The notes: generated by a model not told the origin, from the sequence alone. A DNA stretch of 8,752 bases from CAUZEO01 sp963578625 (GCA_963578625.1 CAUZEO010000224.1:1-8752); one strand, 5' to 3'; shown: positions 1 through 6,240, counted from the first letter of the stretch. Translations and numbers: made by a program.

Positions 1-1
1 G

Positions 2-1162
2 ACGAGGAAGTATCACGAATTCCAGGAGCACGGCATTTCACTCTACGTCGACTGGGCGCTTCCCAGTAGCCGCGCCGGAACGAAACCGGACGGGAGCTTT
101 GGCTTTGAAGGCTACGATGAAGGACAGCGGGCGGTGCGAAAAATGGCGCGGACGATGCGCGAGATCGGCGGGCTCTTCTACGTGAATCAGCCTTCCGGGC
201 CCTGGGCGGATCTCGGGTATTTCGAGGGCGGGCGTTGGGACACCGAGACGCAGGATGACTGGCGATACGTTGCTGATCGTCTTCAGCTCTACAAGTTGCA
301 CGAATTCCGGCCGAACACGGTCGTGGCTCTCGACATGATGTGCGTCGAGTTCATTCACCAATGCCTACTCTACAATTTTCAGCCCAACATCAACAACCGG
401 GTCAGTCTGGTCACCAAGCAAAGCCTTGCGCCGCGGGAGTTGATCCGCCTCAGGTGGCCGCTGCGCGAGGCCGTGATGGCGCCGGTGCCCTTACGCCCGG
501 CGTACTGGGAAACGGCGTTCAGCCCGCTGGAAACCGCGGTCCTCGAACTGCCCGGCACGATCCAACTCGCTGCTTTCAATCACGTGCCGGGAGCCGATCA
601 CACCGCGGATCTTTCCGTCGACCTGGAACCTGTCTTGTCGGAAAAACCCTTCGCAATCTGGCGTTCCGATGTCGTGGAGGGACCGTGGGTCGACATTGAT
701 TGTAAGCAGGGCACCGAACCGCACATCCGGCTTGCTCCGGGAAAATGGCAGAATGAGTACCACGACGTCGCCGCGAAAGTGGAGACCCGATCGAACGTCG
801 ATGCGAAGTGGGACGGCATGCGACTGACTCTTCCGGAGGTGGAGATCTTCGGCCAATCGACTGTCTTCTTCCACCTCTCCCTGGTTCCTGCCGTGGTGCG
901 ATCGGTGGAAGGCCGCGACGTGATCTGGCCGGTAAGCAGCCAGCCGCACTTGCGGATCGATTCGCGCGACGATGGCACGCTGCTGATTCGGAGTGACTAC
1001 ACAAGCGCAGTGGTTGCCGTCTCTCCGGATTGGTTGACCGGGGACGCCCAAACAGGCGGGCAGGACGATAAGACAGGCTGGCCGACGATCACGATTCCAA
1101 TCGGCACGTACCGGCTGACGCCGGATGCCCGGTTGTTTTACGAAAACCGGCCCGCGAAGTAG
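2..1162 (+). CDS. C-terminal part of large uncharacterised protein, possibly glycoside-hydrolase-like (5' end outside window)
   Basis: The reading frame is open from the left edge of the window to a TAG stop, so the 386 residues here are the C-terminal portion of a longer protein. A GTG at 134 is only an internal codon, because clearly coding sequence precedes it in frame (for example GISLYVDWALPSSRAG and DGSFGFEGYDEGQRAV). The first ~180 residues contain aromatic-rich stretches such as GLFYVNQPSGPWADLGYFEG and a DDWRYVADRLQLYKLHEFRP segment, which look like the end of a TIM-barrel hydrolase-type domain. The last ~200 residues are strand-rich (DVIWPVSSQPHLRID, TITIPIGTYRLTP), like a C-terminal beta-sandwich. 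I do not recognise a named family, so the glycan-enzyme label is an inference from style. The stop codon is the TAG of a GTAG-headed hairpin repeat. There is no signal peptide information because the N-terminus is missing. Confidence 0.8.
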   Translation, partial: TRKYHEFQEHGISLYVDWALPSSRAGTKPDGSFGFEGYDEGQRAVRKMARTMREIGGLFYVNQPSGPWADLGYFEGGRWDTETQDDWRYVADRLQLYKLHEFRPNTVVALDMMCVEFIHQCLLYNFQPNINNRVSLVTKQSLAPRELIRLRWPLREAVMAPVPLRPAYWETAFSPLETAVLELPGTIQLAAFNHVPGADHTADLSVDLEPVLSEKPFAIWRSDVVEGPWVDIDCKQGTEPHIRLAPGKWQNEYHDVAAKVETRSNVDAKWDGMRLTLPEVEIFGQSTVFFHLSLVPAVVRSVEGRDVIWPVSSQPHLRIDSRDDGTLLIRSDYTSAVVAVSPDWLTGDAQTGGQDDKTGWPTITIPIGTYRLTPDARLFYENRPAK

Positions 1163-1182
1163 CATAGACTTCCAGCCCGAGC
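1159..1182 (+). repeat. GTAG-headed REP-like hairpin, copy 1
   Basis: GTAG is followed by CATAGACTTCCAGCCCGAGC. It shares the central CTTCCAG(C/T)CCGAG core with copies at 2825 and 2931 (minus), but its left arm is degenerate. The TAG is also the stop codon of the upstream gene. It is recognised by similarity to the other copies in this window, not by a strong stem of its own. Confidence 0.5.
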
Positions 1183-1227
1183 GGCGCCAAGTTTAGCCTT
1201 GTTTTTAGCGCCATTCGGAGCAAATCG

Positions 1228-1692
1228 ATGCGTAATCGTGCTATTCTTCCGCGTTCGTTTGCAAATTTCCAGAAATTCACCGGCATGAGCGTAGGGGCGA
1301 AAAAACTGATTCCGTTTTTGTGGACACTGCTGTGTGTCGCCGCCGCGGCGCATGGCCTCCCGTGGAACAGCGACAACGACTATCTCGTCCTGGTGGAGTA
1401 CGATTCCGCGACCATTTCCGGCACAAACATTCCCGTCAGTCTGGAGGTGCATTTTCACCGGATCTTGCGCGACCTCGGCCTGGTCGACCGTGTGGACCGG
1501 GCTTCCGTTCGCATCGTGGAGTACTCCAGGGCGACCGGATTTCCGGTGGAATACCGTCCAATCGCGGCCGGCGACGAGAAGTATGAAATGCCCTTTTGCA
1601 TTTATCGCGACGCGCGCACACACACACCAGCCTTGCATCCGCCTAATAATTCTGCGTCCGGTGCGCGATCCTATTTCGTGGAAGAAAAGTAG
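1228..1692 (+). CDS. exported protein of unknown function, probably the truncated 5' part of a larger gene
   Basis: The ORF encodes 154 residues. The ATG at 1228 has a GGAG at 1217-1220 with a 7-nt gap, a good ribosome binding site. An internal ATG at 1285 would give a more conventional signal peptide. Either way a basic stretch (GAKK) leads into a hydrophobic core LIPFLWTLLCVAAAAHG, so export is likely. The following ~80 residues are strand-rich and regular (DNDYLVLVEYDS, VSLEVHFHRILRDLG, RASVRIVEYSRATGFPVEY). After EKYEMPF the sequence turns irregular (CIYRDARTHTPALHPP) and ends with ASGARSYFVEEK. Such ends resemble the first domain of much larger secreted proteins, so I read it as a 5' fragment cut near 1690. 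The stop is again the TAG of a GTAG repeat. I recognise no family. It could still be a real short exported protein. Confidence 0.5.
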   Translation: MRNRAILPRSFANFQKFTGMSVGAKKLIPFLWTLLCVAAAAHGLPWNSDNDYLVLVEYDSATISGTNIPVSLEVHFHRILRDLGLVDRVDRASVRIVEYSRATGFPVEYRPIAAGDEKYEMPFCIYRDARTHTPALHPPNNSASGARSYFVEEK

Positions 1693-1712
1693 GCCGGCCT
1701 TCCAAGGCCAAC
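1689..1712 (+). repeat. GTAG-headed REP-like hairpin, degenerate copy 2
   Basis: GTAG is followed by GCCGGCCTTCCAAGGCCAAC. A GGCCTT/AAGGCC arm pair around CC can fold, and the central CTTCCA matches the other copies. It begins at the stop codon of the upstream ORF. Confidence 0.4.
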
Positions 1713-1823
1713 TCGTACCTCGACTTAATAAAATCCCGTGCAGTGCAATGCGCTGTCCGTAGCGCGGAATTCATTCCGCAGGGGAGAAATTGGCCTCTCC
1801 CTTCGTGGACTCGGCGACTTCCG
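1693..1823. other. intergenic region between convergent genes
   Basis: This gap separates the plus-strand exported protein from the minus-strand nitrilase, so both genes end here. It holds the rest of the degenerate repeat at 1689 and the strong hairpin at 1759. There is no T-run typical of a rho-independent terminator, so the hairpins may serve as 3' ends for either transcript. I see no coding sequence. Confidence 0.5.
1759..1780 (+). repeat. GTAG-headed hairpin with perfect 7-bp stem
   Basis: GTAGC precedes a perfect inverted repeat, GCGGAAT (1764-1770), loop TC, ATTCCGC (1773-1779). It has the same architecture as the other GTAG repeats in the window, with a tetranucleotide head directly 5' of a small hairpin, but a different stem sequence. 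Confidence 0.6.
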
Positions 1824-2783
1824 CTACTTTACGGAGAGGTCAATGCGGCGTTGCTCGATCTGCTTCAGGGCTTCATTTAGGAGCGGCTTTCTCAGCGTCA
1901 GGCCGTATTCCGCCAACACCTGCGCTGTCGTCACCTCTTCGGAGAGGCTTTCGAAGAGAAAACAGCAGTTCTGCTGATCCATCCGGACCGATACGCGGCC
2001 GGCGTAGGTGCGCTCGAGATCGCGAATGGTCTCGTAGTCGCAGTCGTTCGATATGACTGCGTAGTCGAAATTAATGTCCGCAACGAACACCGGGCTGCTT
2101 CCACCCCATCGCAGGGTTTCATGTCGAAGCCCGCCCTGCACCCGCTCATGACCCAGGGGGTCGATGATCCGGCTCCATGCGGGGTAGGCGAGGACGATCG
2201 GCACCGAATACTCGAAGGCATAGTAATTTAACAGCAGTCCTCCCGGCCAAAGTGAGGGGCACAGAATCAGGTCCGCCCCATCTTCACTTTGCCGGGCAAA
2301 CAAAGGTTCGAAATTAATGTCGTAGCAGATGGCCCCTCCCACCTTGAGACCGCTCCACTCCATCAACTGCGGATTAGTGCCGGGAATAACCCCTTCGTTT
2401 AATTCGCCGAGGGTCGGGTACTCCTTCACATATCGACCCAAATGAGTCCCATCCTTGTCGACCAGGTTGCATGCGTTCAGAATGTGGCCGTCTTCCCGCA
2501 GGAATACCGGCACGGTGATCGCCACTCCGTGGTCTGTTCCGCAATTGATCAGCGTAGAGCACTGGCTAATCCAGTCATCCAGGACCATTTCATCCATGGT
2601 AATCGGATTCGGATTGTTGGGTCCGTCTCCACGCCACTGGTTCAGCACTTCGGGAAGAACGACCAGATCCGCGCCTTGCGCGGCCGCGAGCGAGACCAGG
2701 CGGCAGGCTTCCTCCAGTTTGGCTTCAAAACTGGGGAAGTCGTCGTAGGTCAATGAAACAGCGGCGATGCGTTTGATATTCAT
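1824..2783 (-). CDS. carbon-nitrogen hydrolase (nitrilase superfamily), probable amidase
   Basis: The 319-residue protein is predicted cytoplasmic and hydrolyses a non-peptide C-N bond (amide, carbamoyl or nitrile) through a cysteine thioester. The superfamily triad is visible: Glu45 in VVLPEVL, Lys120 in GRYVKEYPT and Cys153 in GGAICYDINF. A further Glu lies just after the lysine (GELNE, near 127-130), where nitrilases carry a second conserved glutamate. The core ends near residue 240 and is followed by a ~75-residue C-terminal extension containing EQRRIDLSVK. The length is normal for single-domain members. The ATG start is supported by AGGAGA on the minus strand (2791-2796) about 7 nt upstream. 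The gene stands alone, converging on the exported protein gene to its left. The substrate cannot be assigned. An N-carbamoyl or omega-amidase-like role is possible but not shown. The stop is an AAG-TAG. Confidence 0.93.
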   Translation of the reverse strand: MNIKRIAAVSLTYDDFPSFEAKLEEACRLVSLAAAQGADLVVLPEVLNQWRGDGPNNPNPITMDEMVLDDWISQCSTLINCGTDHGVAITVPVFLREDGHILNACNLVDKDGTHLGRYVKEYPTLGELNEGVIPGTNPQLMEWSGLKVGGAICYDINFEPLFARQSEDGADLILCPSLWPGGLLLNYYAFEYSVPIVLAYPAWSRIIDPLGHERVQGGLRHETLRWGGSSPVFVADINFDYAVISNDCDYETIRDLERTYAGRVSVRMDQQNCCFLFESLSEEVTTAQVLAEYGLTLRKPLLNEALKQIEQRRIDLSVK

Positions 2784-2824
2784 GGGCGGATCTCCTGATT
2801 AAATCTCTGTATATCTAGAAAAAT

Positions 2825-2847
2825 GTAGCTTGGGCTTCCAGTCCGAG
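2825..2847 (+). repeat. GTAG-headed REP-like hairpin, best copy
   Basis: GTAG is followed by CTTGGGCT, loop TCC, AGTCCGAG. The arms pair over 8 positions with two G-T wobbles. It shares the GGGCTTCCAG core with the minus-strand copy at 2931-2952, which lies about 85 bp away in inverted orientation. Confidence 0.65.
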
Positions 2848-2914
2848 CAAGCGCAAGGAATGTTCATGGTGAAGAGAATGGGAGGAGCGTGCCCAATCAT
2901 TCGCTTTTCATGAT

Positions 2915-2933
2915 CGACCCTTGCGCAGGGTCG
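2915..2933. repeat. short perfect hairpin
   Basis: CGACCC and GGGTCG pair around a TTGCGCA loop, directly beside the minus-strand GTAG-type repeat, whose last bases it overlaps. It may be part of one compound repeat. Confidence 0.45.
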
Positions 2934-2954
2934 GCCTGGAAGCCCAACGTACGC
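2931..2954 (-). repeat. REP-like hairpin, minus-strand copy
   Basis: Read on the minus strand it is GTACGTTGGGCTTCCAGGCC followed by GA. It matches the 2825 copy in the core TTGGGCTTCCAG, with GTAC in place of the GTAG head. The opposed pair 2825/2931 could form a larger cruciform or mark a mobilised double unit. Confidence 0.55.
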
Positions 2955-3063
2955 CGGTACTCATTCATCTTCTCCATCTCTCCCTCAAACACGACGGCGT
3001 AGCGATCGTCGACACTGTAGGCGCGGTCGCTCTTTTCAAAAGTCGTCTGCTCAAAATCTGAAG

Positions 3064-3083
3064 GCGCGCCGTTTTCGGCGCGC
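3064..3083. repeat. GC-rich perfect 7-bp hairpin
   Basis: GCGCGCC and GGCGCGC flank a GTTTTC loop. There is no T-run on either side, so it is not a standard terminator. It lies inside the decayed minus-strand coding traces. Confidence 0.45.
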
Positions 3084-3557
3084 ACAGGGCAAGACTTTCC
3101 GCCAGCTTATTGCGTCCGCGTCCACGGGTCTTCAAGAGCTCCTCTGCGCGGCAGAATATGACGGCCCGGCGGGCCTTGTGTTCCAGTGTCGCGGCGGCGA
3201 GGACGAGGTGATCGAATGTGTGGCGGTTGCGAGTCACGTCACGTGTCTCGCCCACCCGGTGGGAGTGCTGCCCCCGTAGCTTCCCGCGGCGGCAAAATTG
3301 TCGTGCGTCGGCAGGATCGGGTTGGTCCCGTCATCGCGGATGGAATTTCACCATGCGGCCGTGCTGATCAGGTTTGTGTCGACTGCCTGGGCCTCGACGA
3401 TGCAGAGCCCTGCGATCACGGTGGCCAGGAATGTATTTGTGCGACTTCTCATCTCACTTCTCTCCGAAACCTGCTTGTCTTCGAATTCAAGCCTGATACT
3501 CCGATGCTCGAAACGGCATCCCATCAAACGATCACGAGGATTCAATGGAAGTTTTCC

Positions 3558-3592
3558 AAAAAAAAACGCCCTTTAGAGATGGTGCCAAGGGC
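3558..3592 (-). terminator. rho-independent terminator-like hairpin on the minus strand
   Basis: On the minus strand GCCCTT pairs with AAGGGC around a 13-nt loop, followed by G and a run of nine T. No minus-strand gene is recognised just upstream. It sits about 105 nt before the ATG of the minus-strand signal-peptide ORF, so it could be an orphan 3' end or a leader attenuator. Confidence 0.5.
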
Positions 3593-3623
3593 CTGCTTCG
3601 GCAATATTTTAACTGTTTGTGGC

Positions 3624-3658
3624 CAATAAGGACGACTTGAAACCCGATGTCCTTATTG
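3624..3658. promoter_or_regulatory. perfect 10-bp inverted repeat, possible operator
   Basis: CAATAAGGAC (3624-3633) and GTCCTTATTG (3649-3658) are exact inverted copies separated by 15 nt, so arm centres lie 25 bp apart. No T-run follows. It is more AT-rich than its surroundings. It could bind a dimeric regulator or form a hairpin in RNA. It lies upstream of the regulator remnant and the enolase-superfamily gene. Confidence 0.45.
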
Positions 3659-3769
3659 ACGATTCAGCAAGTATTCTATAGATATGGGGGTCGCAGGATC
3701 GGAAATACCTCGCGGTCGAGCTAGTCTCTGGATCGCGATGACGATCGACGGAACCAGCATGTTAGACAG

Positions 3770-4012
3770 ATGGGAAAGAACATCTGCGTAGAGCCCACAC
3801 CGGTTGTTGAACCGAAGGTGGCCATGGAATCGGATGGTCGGGAATCCGAGCACCTCATGGCCACCGCCTCCCAGCACCGCGCGATTTACCAGGCCATGCG
3901 CGCCGGCCAGGCGAGGGCCGCCGAGGAACTTCTACGAGCCCACATCTCGGATGGTGGCCGGAGAATGCTCGCAGGCTCGAAACAGGCAGAAGCTCACTCC
4001 CCTCAACGGTAG
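3770..4012 (+). pseudogene. C-terminal remnant of a GntR/FCD-type transcriptional regulator
   Basis: The 80-residue ORF is coding-like only in its second half. QHRAIYQAMRAGQARAAEEL, continuing LRAHISDGGRRML, matches the last helices of the FCD ligand-binding domain of GntR-family regulators, whose usual form is HRAI..A(I/M)..GD...A...(M/L)..H. Intact members have about 230 residues, with a winged-helix domain first; neither that nor the metal-binding part of FCD is visible upstream. Residues 1-30 do not look like the family. Regulators of this type commonly sit next to sugar-acid catabolic genes, and this remnant ends 21 bp before an enolase-superfamily gene in the same direction, which fits a lost local regulator. 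Confidence 0.6.
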
Positions 4013-4033
4013 GGGCCAATGCTCGGACAGTAA

Positions 4034-5116
4034 ATGTCGGAGGAGCCCATCATCATCGAGAACATTTCCCTCGACTGGGGAGAAATGCCCGTCCGCGTTT
4101 CGTTTAGCTATGGCCGGGTTGAAACCTTTCCCTTTTTCGTGGCGCGGATCCGGTCCGGCGAACACGAAGGGATCGGGGATTCCGTAGTTGAAACGACAGA
4201 GAATCTATACGCTGTGCTTCAATCGCTTCCCGGGTGCGATGCCCGTGAACTTGATCGGTTGTTGCCCGATGTGCCGAAAGTTGTCCATGAAGGGATCTCC
4301 ATTGCGCTCCATGACCTGGTAGGCAGGGTGTCGGGTCTTCCGCTTAATGAGTTGTTGGGCGGCGCACGCGAACAGCAAGTTCCTTTGATGCCGTGCCTTT
4401 TTCCGAACGATGCGGGAGAGGCCGCGGTCCTGGCAAAAGGTTGGATCGATCAGGGATACCGGTCACTCAAGGTAAAGTTGACCGGTAATCTCGAATCCGA
4501 TTTGGGCAGAGTCGAGTCGATCCGCGCCATAGCGCCCGAGGAAATTGTGCTGCAGGGCGATGCGAATGAGGGGTATGAGACTCTCGAGGATGCAGCGCAC
4601 GCGGTTCGCGAACTCGGCGTGGCAGGGCTCAACATCTTCGAAGATCCTCTGCGCGGGGGGCCGGCGGAATATGCAGAGCTGCGAGGGCGCGCAAGGGAGG
4701 GGGATGCGAAGATCATGGTCGATGTGCTTGCGCGGCGCACCGATGACCTGGTTGAGGTACTCAAGCTCGAAGCCGCCGATTTTGTCGGCATCCATCCCGT
4801 ACAACCTTGCTCGTTATCACGTGCAATACATCACACGCGCCTGGCTCAGGAATCCGGTGTCCCCGTGGTGATTGGCGGAACCGGCTATACGGGGATTTCA
4901 TCGGCCGCCTATCAGCACCTCGCCGCTGTCGTTACGCCCGGCGGGGTGTGTGGTGAACTCGGCGGATTCTTCGATCACGGCATGCCCCGCAACCTCGCCG
5001 CCGAGCCTCTGCCCATGAAAGACGGCGCGGTGATTCTGCCCAAGCGTCCGGGACATGGGGTAGAATTAAATGAAGATGCGCTCGCGGACTTCGTGGTAGG
5101 TAGTAGAACTTGGTAG
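4034..5116 (+). CDS. enolase-superfamily enzyme (mandelate racemase/muconate lactonizing type)
   Basis: The protein has 360 residues, the normal length for the superfamily. These enzymes abstract the proton alpha to a carboxylate, giving racemisation, epimerisation, dehydration or cycloisomerisation with Mg2+. An N-terminal capping domain (1-~115) precedes the barrel. The barrel shows the Lys-X-Lys motif at 146-148 (SLKVKL), first metal ligand Asp176 (QGDAN), second Glu203 (IFEDP) and probably third Asp230 (IMVDV). Where muconate-lactonizing-type members place a lysine base near the sixth strand, this protein reads DFVGIHPVQPCS, with His254. C-terminal barrel motifs are GGTGYTGISSAAYQHL and GGVCGELGGFFDHGMP. 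An in-frame TAA directly precedes the ATG, so this is the earliest possible ATG in the frame; the ribosome binding site is weak. The gene follows the regulator remnant by 21 bp. The substrate is unknown. Confidence 0.9.
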   Translation: MSEEPIIIENISLDWGEMPVRVSFSYGRVETFPFFVARIRSGEHEGIGDSVVETTENLYAVLQSLPGCDARELDRLLPDVPKVVHEGISIALHDLVGRVSGLPLNELLGGAREQQVPLMPCLFPNDAGEAAVLAKGWIDQGYRSLKVKLTGNLESDLGRVESIRAIAPEEIVLQGDANEGYETLEDAAHAVRELGVAGLNIFEDPLRGGPAEYAELRGRAREGDAKIMVDVLARRTDDLVEVLKLEAADFVGIHPVQPCSLSRAIHHTRLAQESGVPVVIGGTGYTGISSAAYQHLAAVVTPGGVCGELGGFFDHGMPRNLAAEPLPMKDGAVILPKRPGHGVELNEDALADFVVGSRTW

Positions 5117-5169
5117 GCAAGAGGCCGCTAACTCCGCAAAAAATCGGCACAAGATCCCTGAGGAAGAAA

Positions 5170-5195
5170 AGGGGTCAGTGTGTTCATATGTTCAG
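5170..5195 (+). repeat. left terminal inverted repeat of copy 1
   Basis: It begins AGGGGTCAGTGTGTTCA and pairs with 6215-6240. Read on the minus strand, the transposase stop codon in the original frame (5184-5186) lies inside it, so the coding region runs into the element end. Confidence 0.8.
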
Positions 5196-6172
5196 TAATT
5201 GCTTCTTGATCTTTGCGGTCTTTCCCTTTCCAGCGCTCTCCATCACCTTGACTGCTTGGAAGATATTTGTCCGGCTTCCCATGTTACACTCCCGGTCTAT
5301 CCACTCGTTTGTAATGACAGTTTGCGTCTTGACGAGCCAGACGACGCCTTGCTTGCGGGGGTCGGTTTTCTTTCATCTCTTTCAATTCCGCTGCCGAGAT
5401 GCTGAAAATTCCCCGGCACTTCTGAATCAGTTCGTGGGCCCGCTTTTCGTTGTGCTCCGCAATGATCTGTCCACCGAATGACGATTCCTTCTTCCCGTGC
5501 TTTGTTTCTTCGATTCGATCCAGCAACTGGTCCCGGAACGAATCTTCCCCCTGGTACCACCCCCGCCGGAATCGCTCCCATTCCTCCTCCTGGTGCCCCG
5601 GGCGACATTCCAGCGCCCGAGACTCCATGTAGGTGCGATATTGCCGCCGCCCCCGTGTTGTCATCCTTTGCGATTCCAAGACTGTTTACAACAGGGGAAA
5701 ACTCGAGCCACCCGGGCCGTTTGGAAGGTACGCTAAGAAATGACGGATAGCAGGAAAGTCTTGGGGATTTTCCTCTCAACAGGCTGGCACGCGCCGGGTT
5801 CAGATGGACATAATCGCCGGCGATACGGAAATACTCGGGATCATCCGGATCGATAAACGGAGCCTTGTAACGCCCCTGAAAAACGTGACCGACCAACGAG
5901 TGGCGAATGCTGTATCGCTGAGTATAGGTTCCCTGGAACCACTGCATTCCCAGTGAGAGATTCGCCTTTGGGGTTTCGAGCAAGAGATGATAGTGGTTTC
6001 GCATCAACACGTAGCTGTGAACGATCCATCCGGTCCGGTCGCAGGTTTGCCCCAAGGTGGCGATAAACATGTTTCGATTTATATCATCTCTGAAAATCGT
6101 TTCTTTTCGGTTTCCCCGGCATATCACGTGATAACAGGCCCCGGGATATTCGATTCGTGGCTTGCATGGCAT
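5184..6172 (-). pseudogene. REP-associated-type Y1 transposase, broken by two +1 frameshifts
   Basis: HUH transposases of this family nick single-stranded DNA and join to it through a tyrosine. The reading frame from the ATG at 6172 begins MPCKPRIEYPGACYHVICRG and shows the HUH signature His60-Tyr61-His62 (MRNHYHLLLETP) and the family motif DYVHLNPARA (Tyr121 is a candidate catalytic tyrosine). Frame breaks follow at a C5 run (5650-5654; four C restores ...NTGRRQYRTYMES) and at an extra T in 5371-5373, by comparison with copy 2 at ~8041. With both corrected, the gene is 329 codons including the stop. Its C-terminal part ends in a helix-turn-helix-like stretch (ECNMGSRTNIFQAVKVMES). The uncorrected frame runs on to 5297 with Gly/Pro/Ser-rich nonsense. 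Either break could be a sequencing error. Confidence 0.8.
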
Positions 6173-6214
6173 GGTGGATGCCGATTAGGCAGCAGGGAGA
6201 AAGGAACCCAAAAA

Positions 6215-6240
6215 CTGAACATCTGAACACACTGACCCCT
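6215..6240 (-). repeat. right terminal inverted repeat of copy 1
   Basis: On the plus strand it ends CACACTGACCCCT. It differs from the inverted left end at one position. It is followed by an exact 9-bp tandem duplication, CCCCTATTT at 6236-6244 and again at 6245-6253, which copy 2 lacks. Confidence 0.8.

Larger units (their letters stand above)
2784..3347. other. gene-poor region with repeats and decayed minus-strand coding traces
   Basis: No intact gene is visible. The part next to the nitrilase start should contain its promoter. An AT-rich patch at 2801-2824 reads TAGATATACAGAG on the minus strand and could hold a -10 element, but no convincing -35 is seen. The rest contains two inverted GTAG-type repeats, two small perfect hairpins and remnants described under the pseudogene at 2897-3452. 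Confidence 0.45.
2897..3452 (-). pseudogene. possible decayed gene for a small secreted protein
   Basis: On the minus strand an ATG at 3452 follows GGAGAGAAGTGAG, a strong ribosome binding site. It opens a textbook signal peptide (MRSRTNTF, then LATVIAGLCIVEAQA) followed by VDTNLISTAAW and a TGA stop at 3348. The same frame continues after that stop with DDGTNPILPTHDNFAAAG and GSTPTGWARHVT. Protein-like sequence then moves to other frames: HTFDHLVLAAATLEHKARRA (roughly 3225-3166) and SVDDRYAVVFEGEMEKMNEY (roughly 3015-2956), ending near 2897. One gene broken by a nonsense change and frameshifts is the simplest reading. The pieces could instead be unrelated, and the 34-residue ORF alone could be a small exported peptide. 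The last ~20 codons overlap a hairpin repeat. No family is recognised. Confidence 0.3.
3453..3769. other. non-coding stretch with terminator and inverted repeat
   Basis: I find no credible gene here. The stretch separates the minus-strand signal-peptide ORF from the plus-strand regulator remnant, so promoters for both directions may lie in it. It contains the minus-strand terminator-like hairpin at 3558-3592 and the 10-bp inverted repeat at 3624-3658. Some of 3670-3769 may be decayed 5' sequence of the GntR-type regulator, but I cannot recognise its DNA-binding domain. Confidence 0.4.
5170..6240 (-). mobile_element. Y1 (HUH) transposase element, copy 1, with 26-bp terminal inverted repeats
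   Basis: The left end (5170-5195) starts AGGGGTCAGTGTGTTCA. The right end (6215-6240) is its inverted copy, matching at 25 of 26 positions. Each end contains two TGTTCA units 2 nt apart. The enclosed minus-strand gene is a Y1 transposase of the REP-associated kind. A second, deleted copy at 7840-8540 has the same ends, so the boundaries come from direct comparison. Shared sequence runs slightly past the inverted repeats (ATTTGCC on the right, A-rich on the left), so the true ends may lie up to ~15 bp further out. No target-site duplication is seen. Confidence 0.8.

Noticed and set aside
134..1162. Start of the first gene at the GTG at 134
   Set aside because: The same frame is open and protein-like back to the window edge, and no ribosome binding site precedes the GTG, so the gene is 5'-partial.
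491..1165. 224-residue minus-strand ORF opposite the first gene
   Set aside because: It is a shadow of the plus-strand coding frame, with Arg-rich sequence and no domain or ribosome binding site.
3186..3629. 147-residue plus-strand ORF
   Set aside because: Low-complexity composition rich in Arg/Gly/Cys, opposite a strand with a signal peptide and ribosome binding site. It runs through the terminator hairpin and has no recognisable domain.
3653..3877. 74-residue minus-strand ORF
   Set aside because: It overlaps the regulator remnant and the inverted repeat, and neither a plausible start signal nor a family is visible.
1824..5116. Catabolic operon joining the nitrilase and enolase-superfamily genes
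   Set aside because: They are on opposite strands and separated by more than 1.2 kb of decayed sequence, so no shared transcript is possible.
5297..5650. Gly/Pro/Ser-rich C-terminal region of the uncorrected copy 1 transposase frame, as a novel domain
   Set aside because: Comparison with copy 2 shows that it is an out-of-frame reading after the C5 insertion. The true frame continues in register as a helical C-terminal domain.
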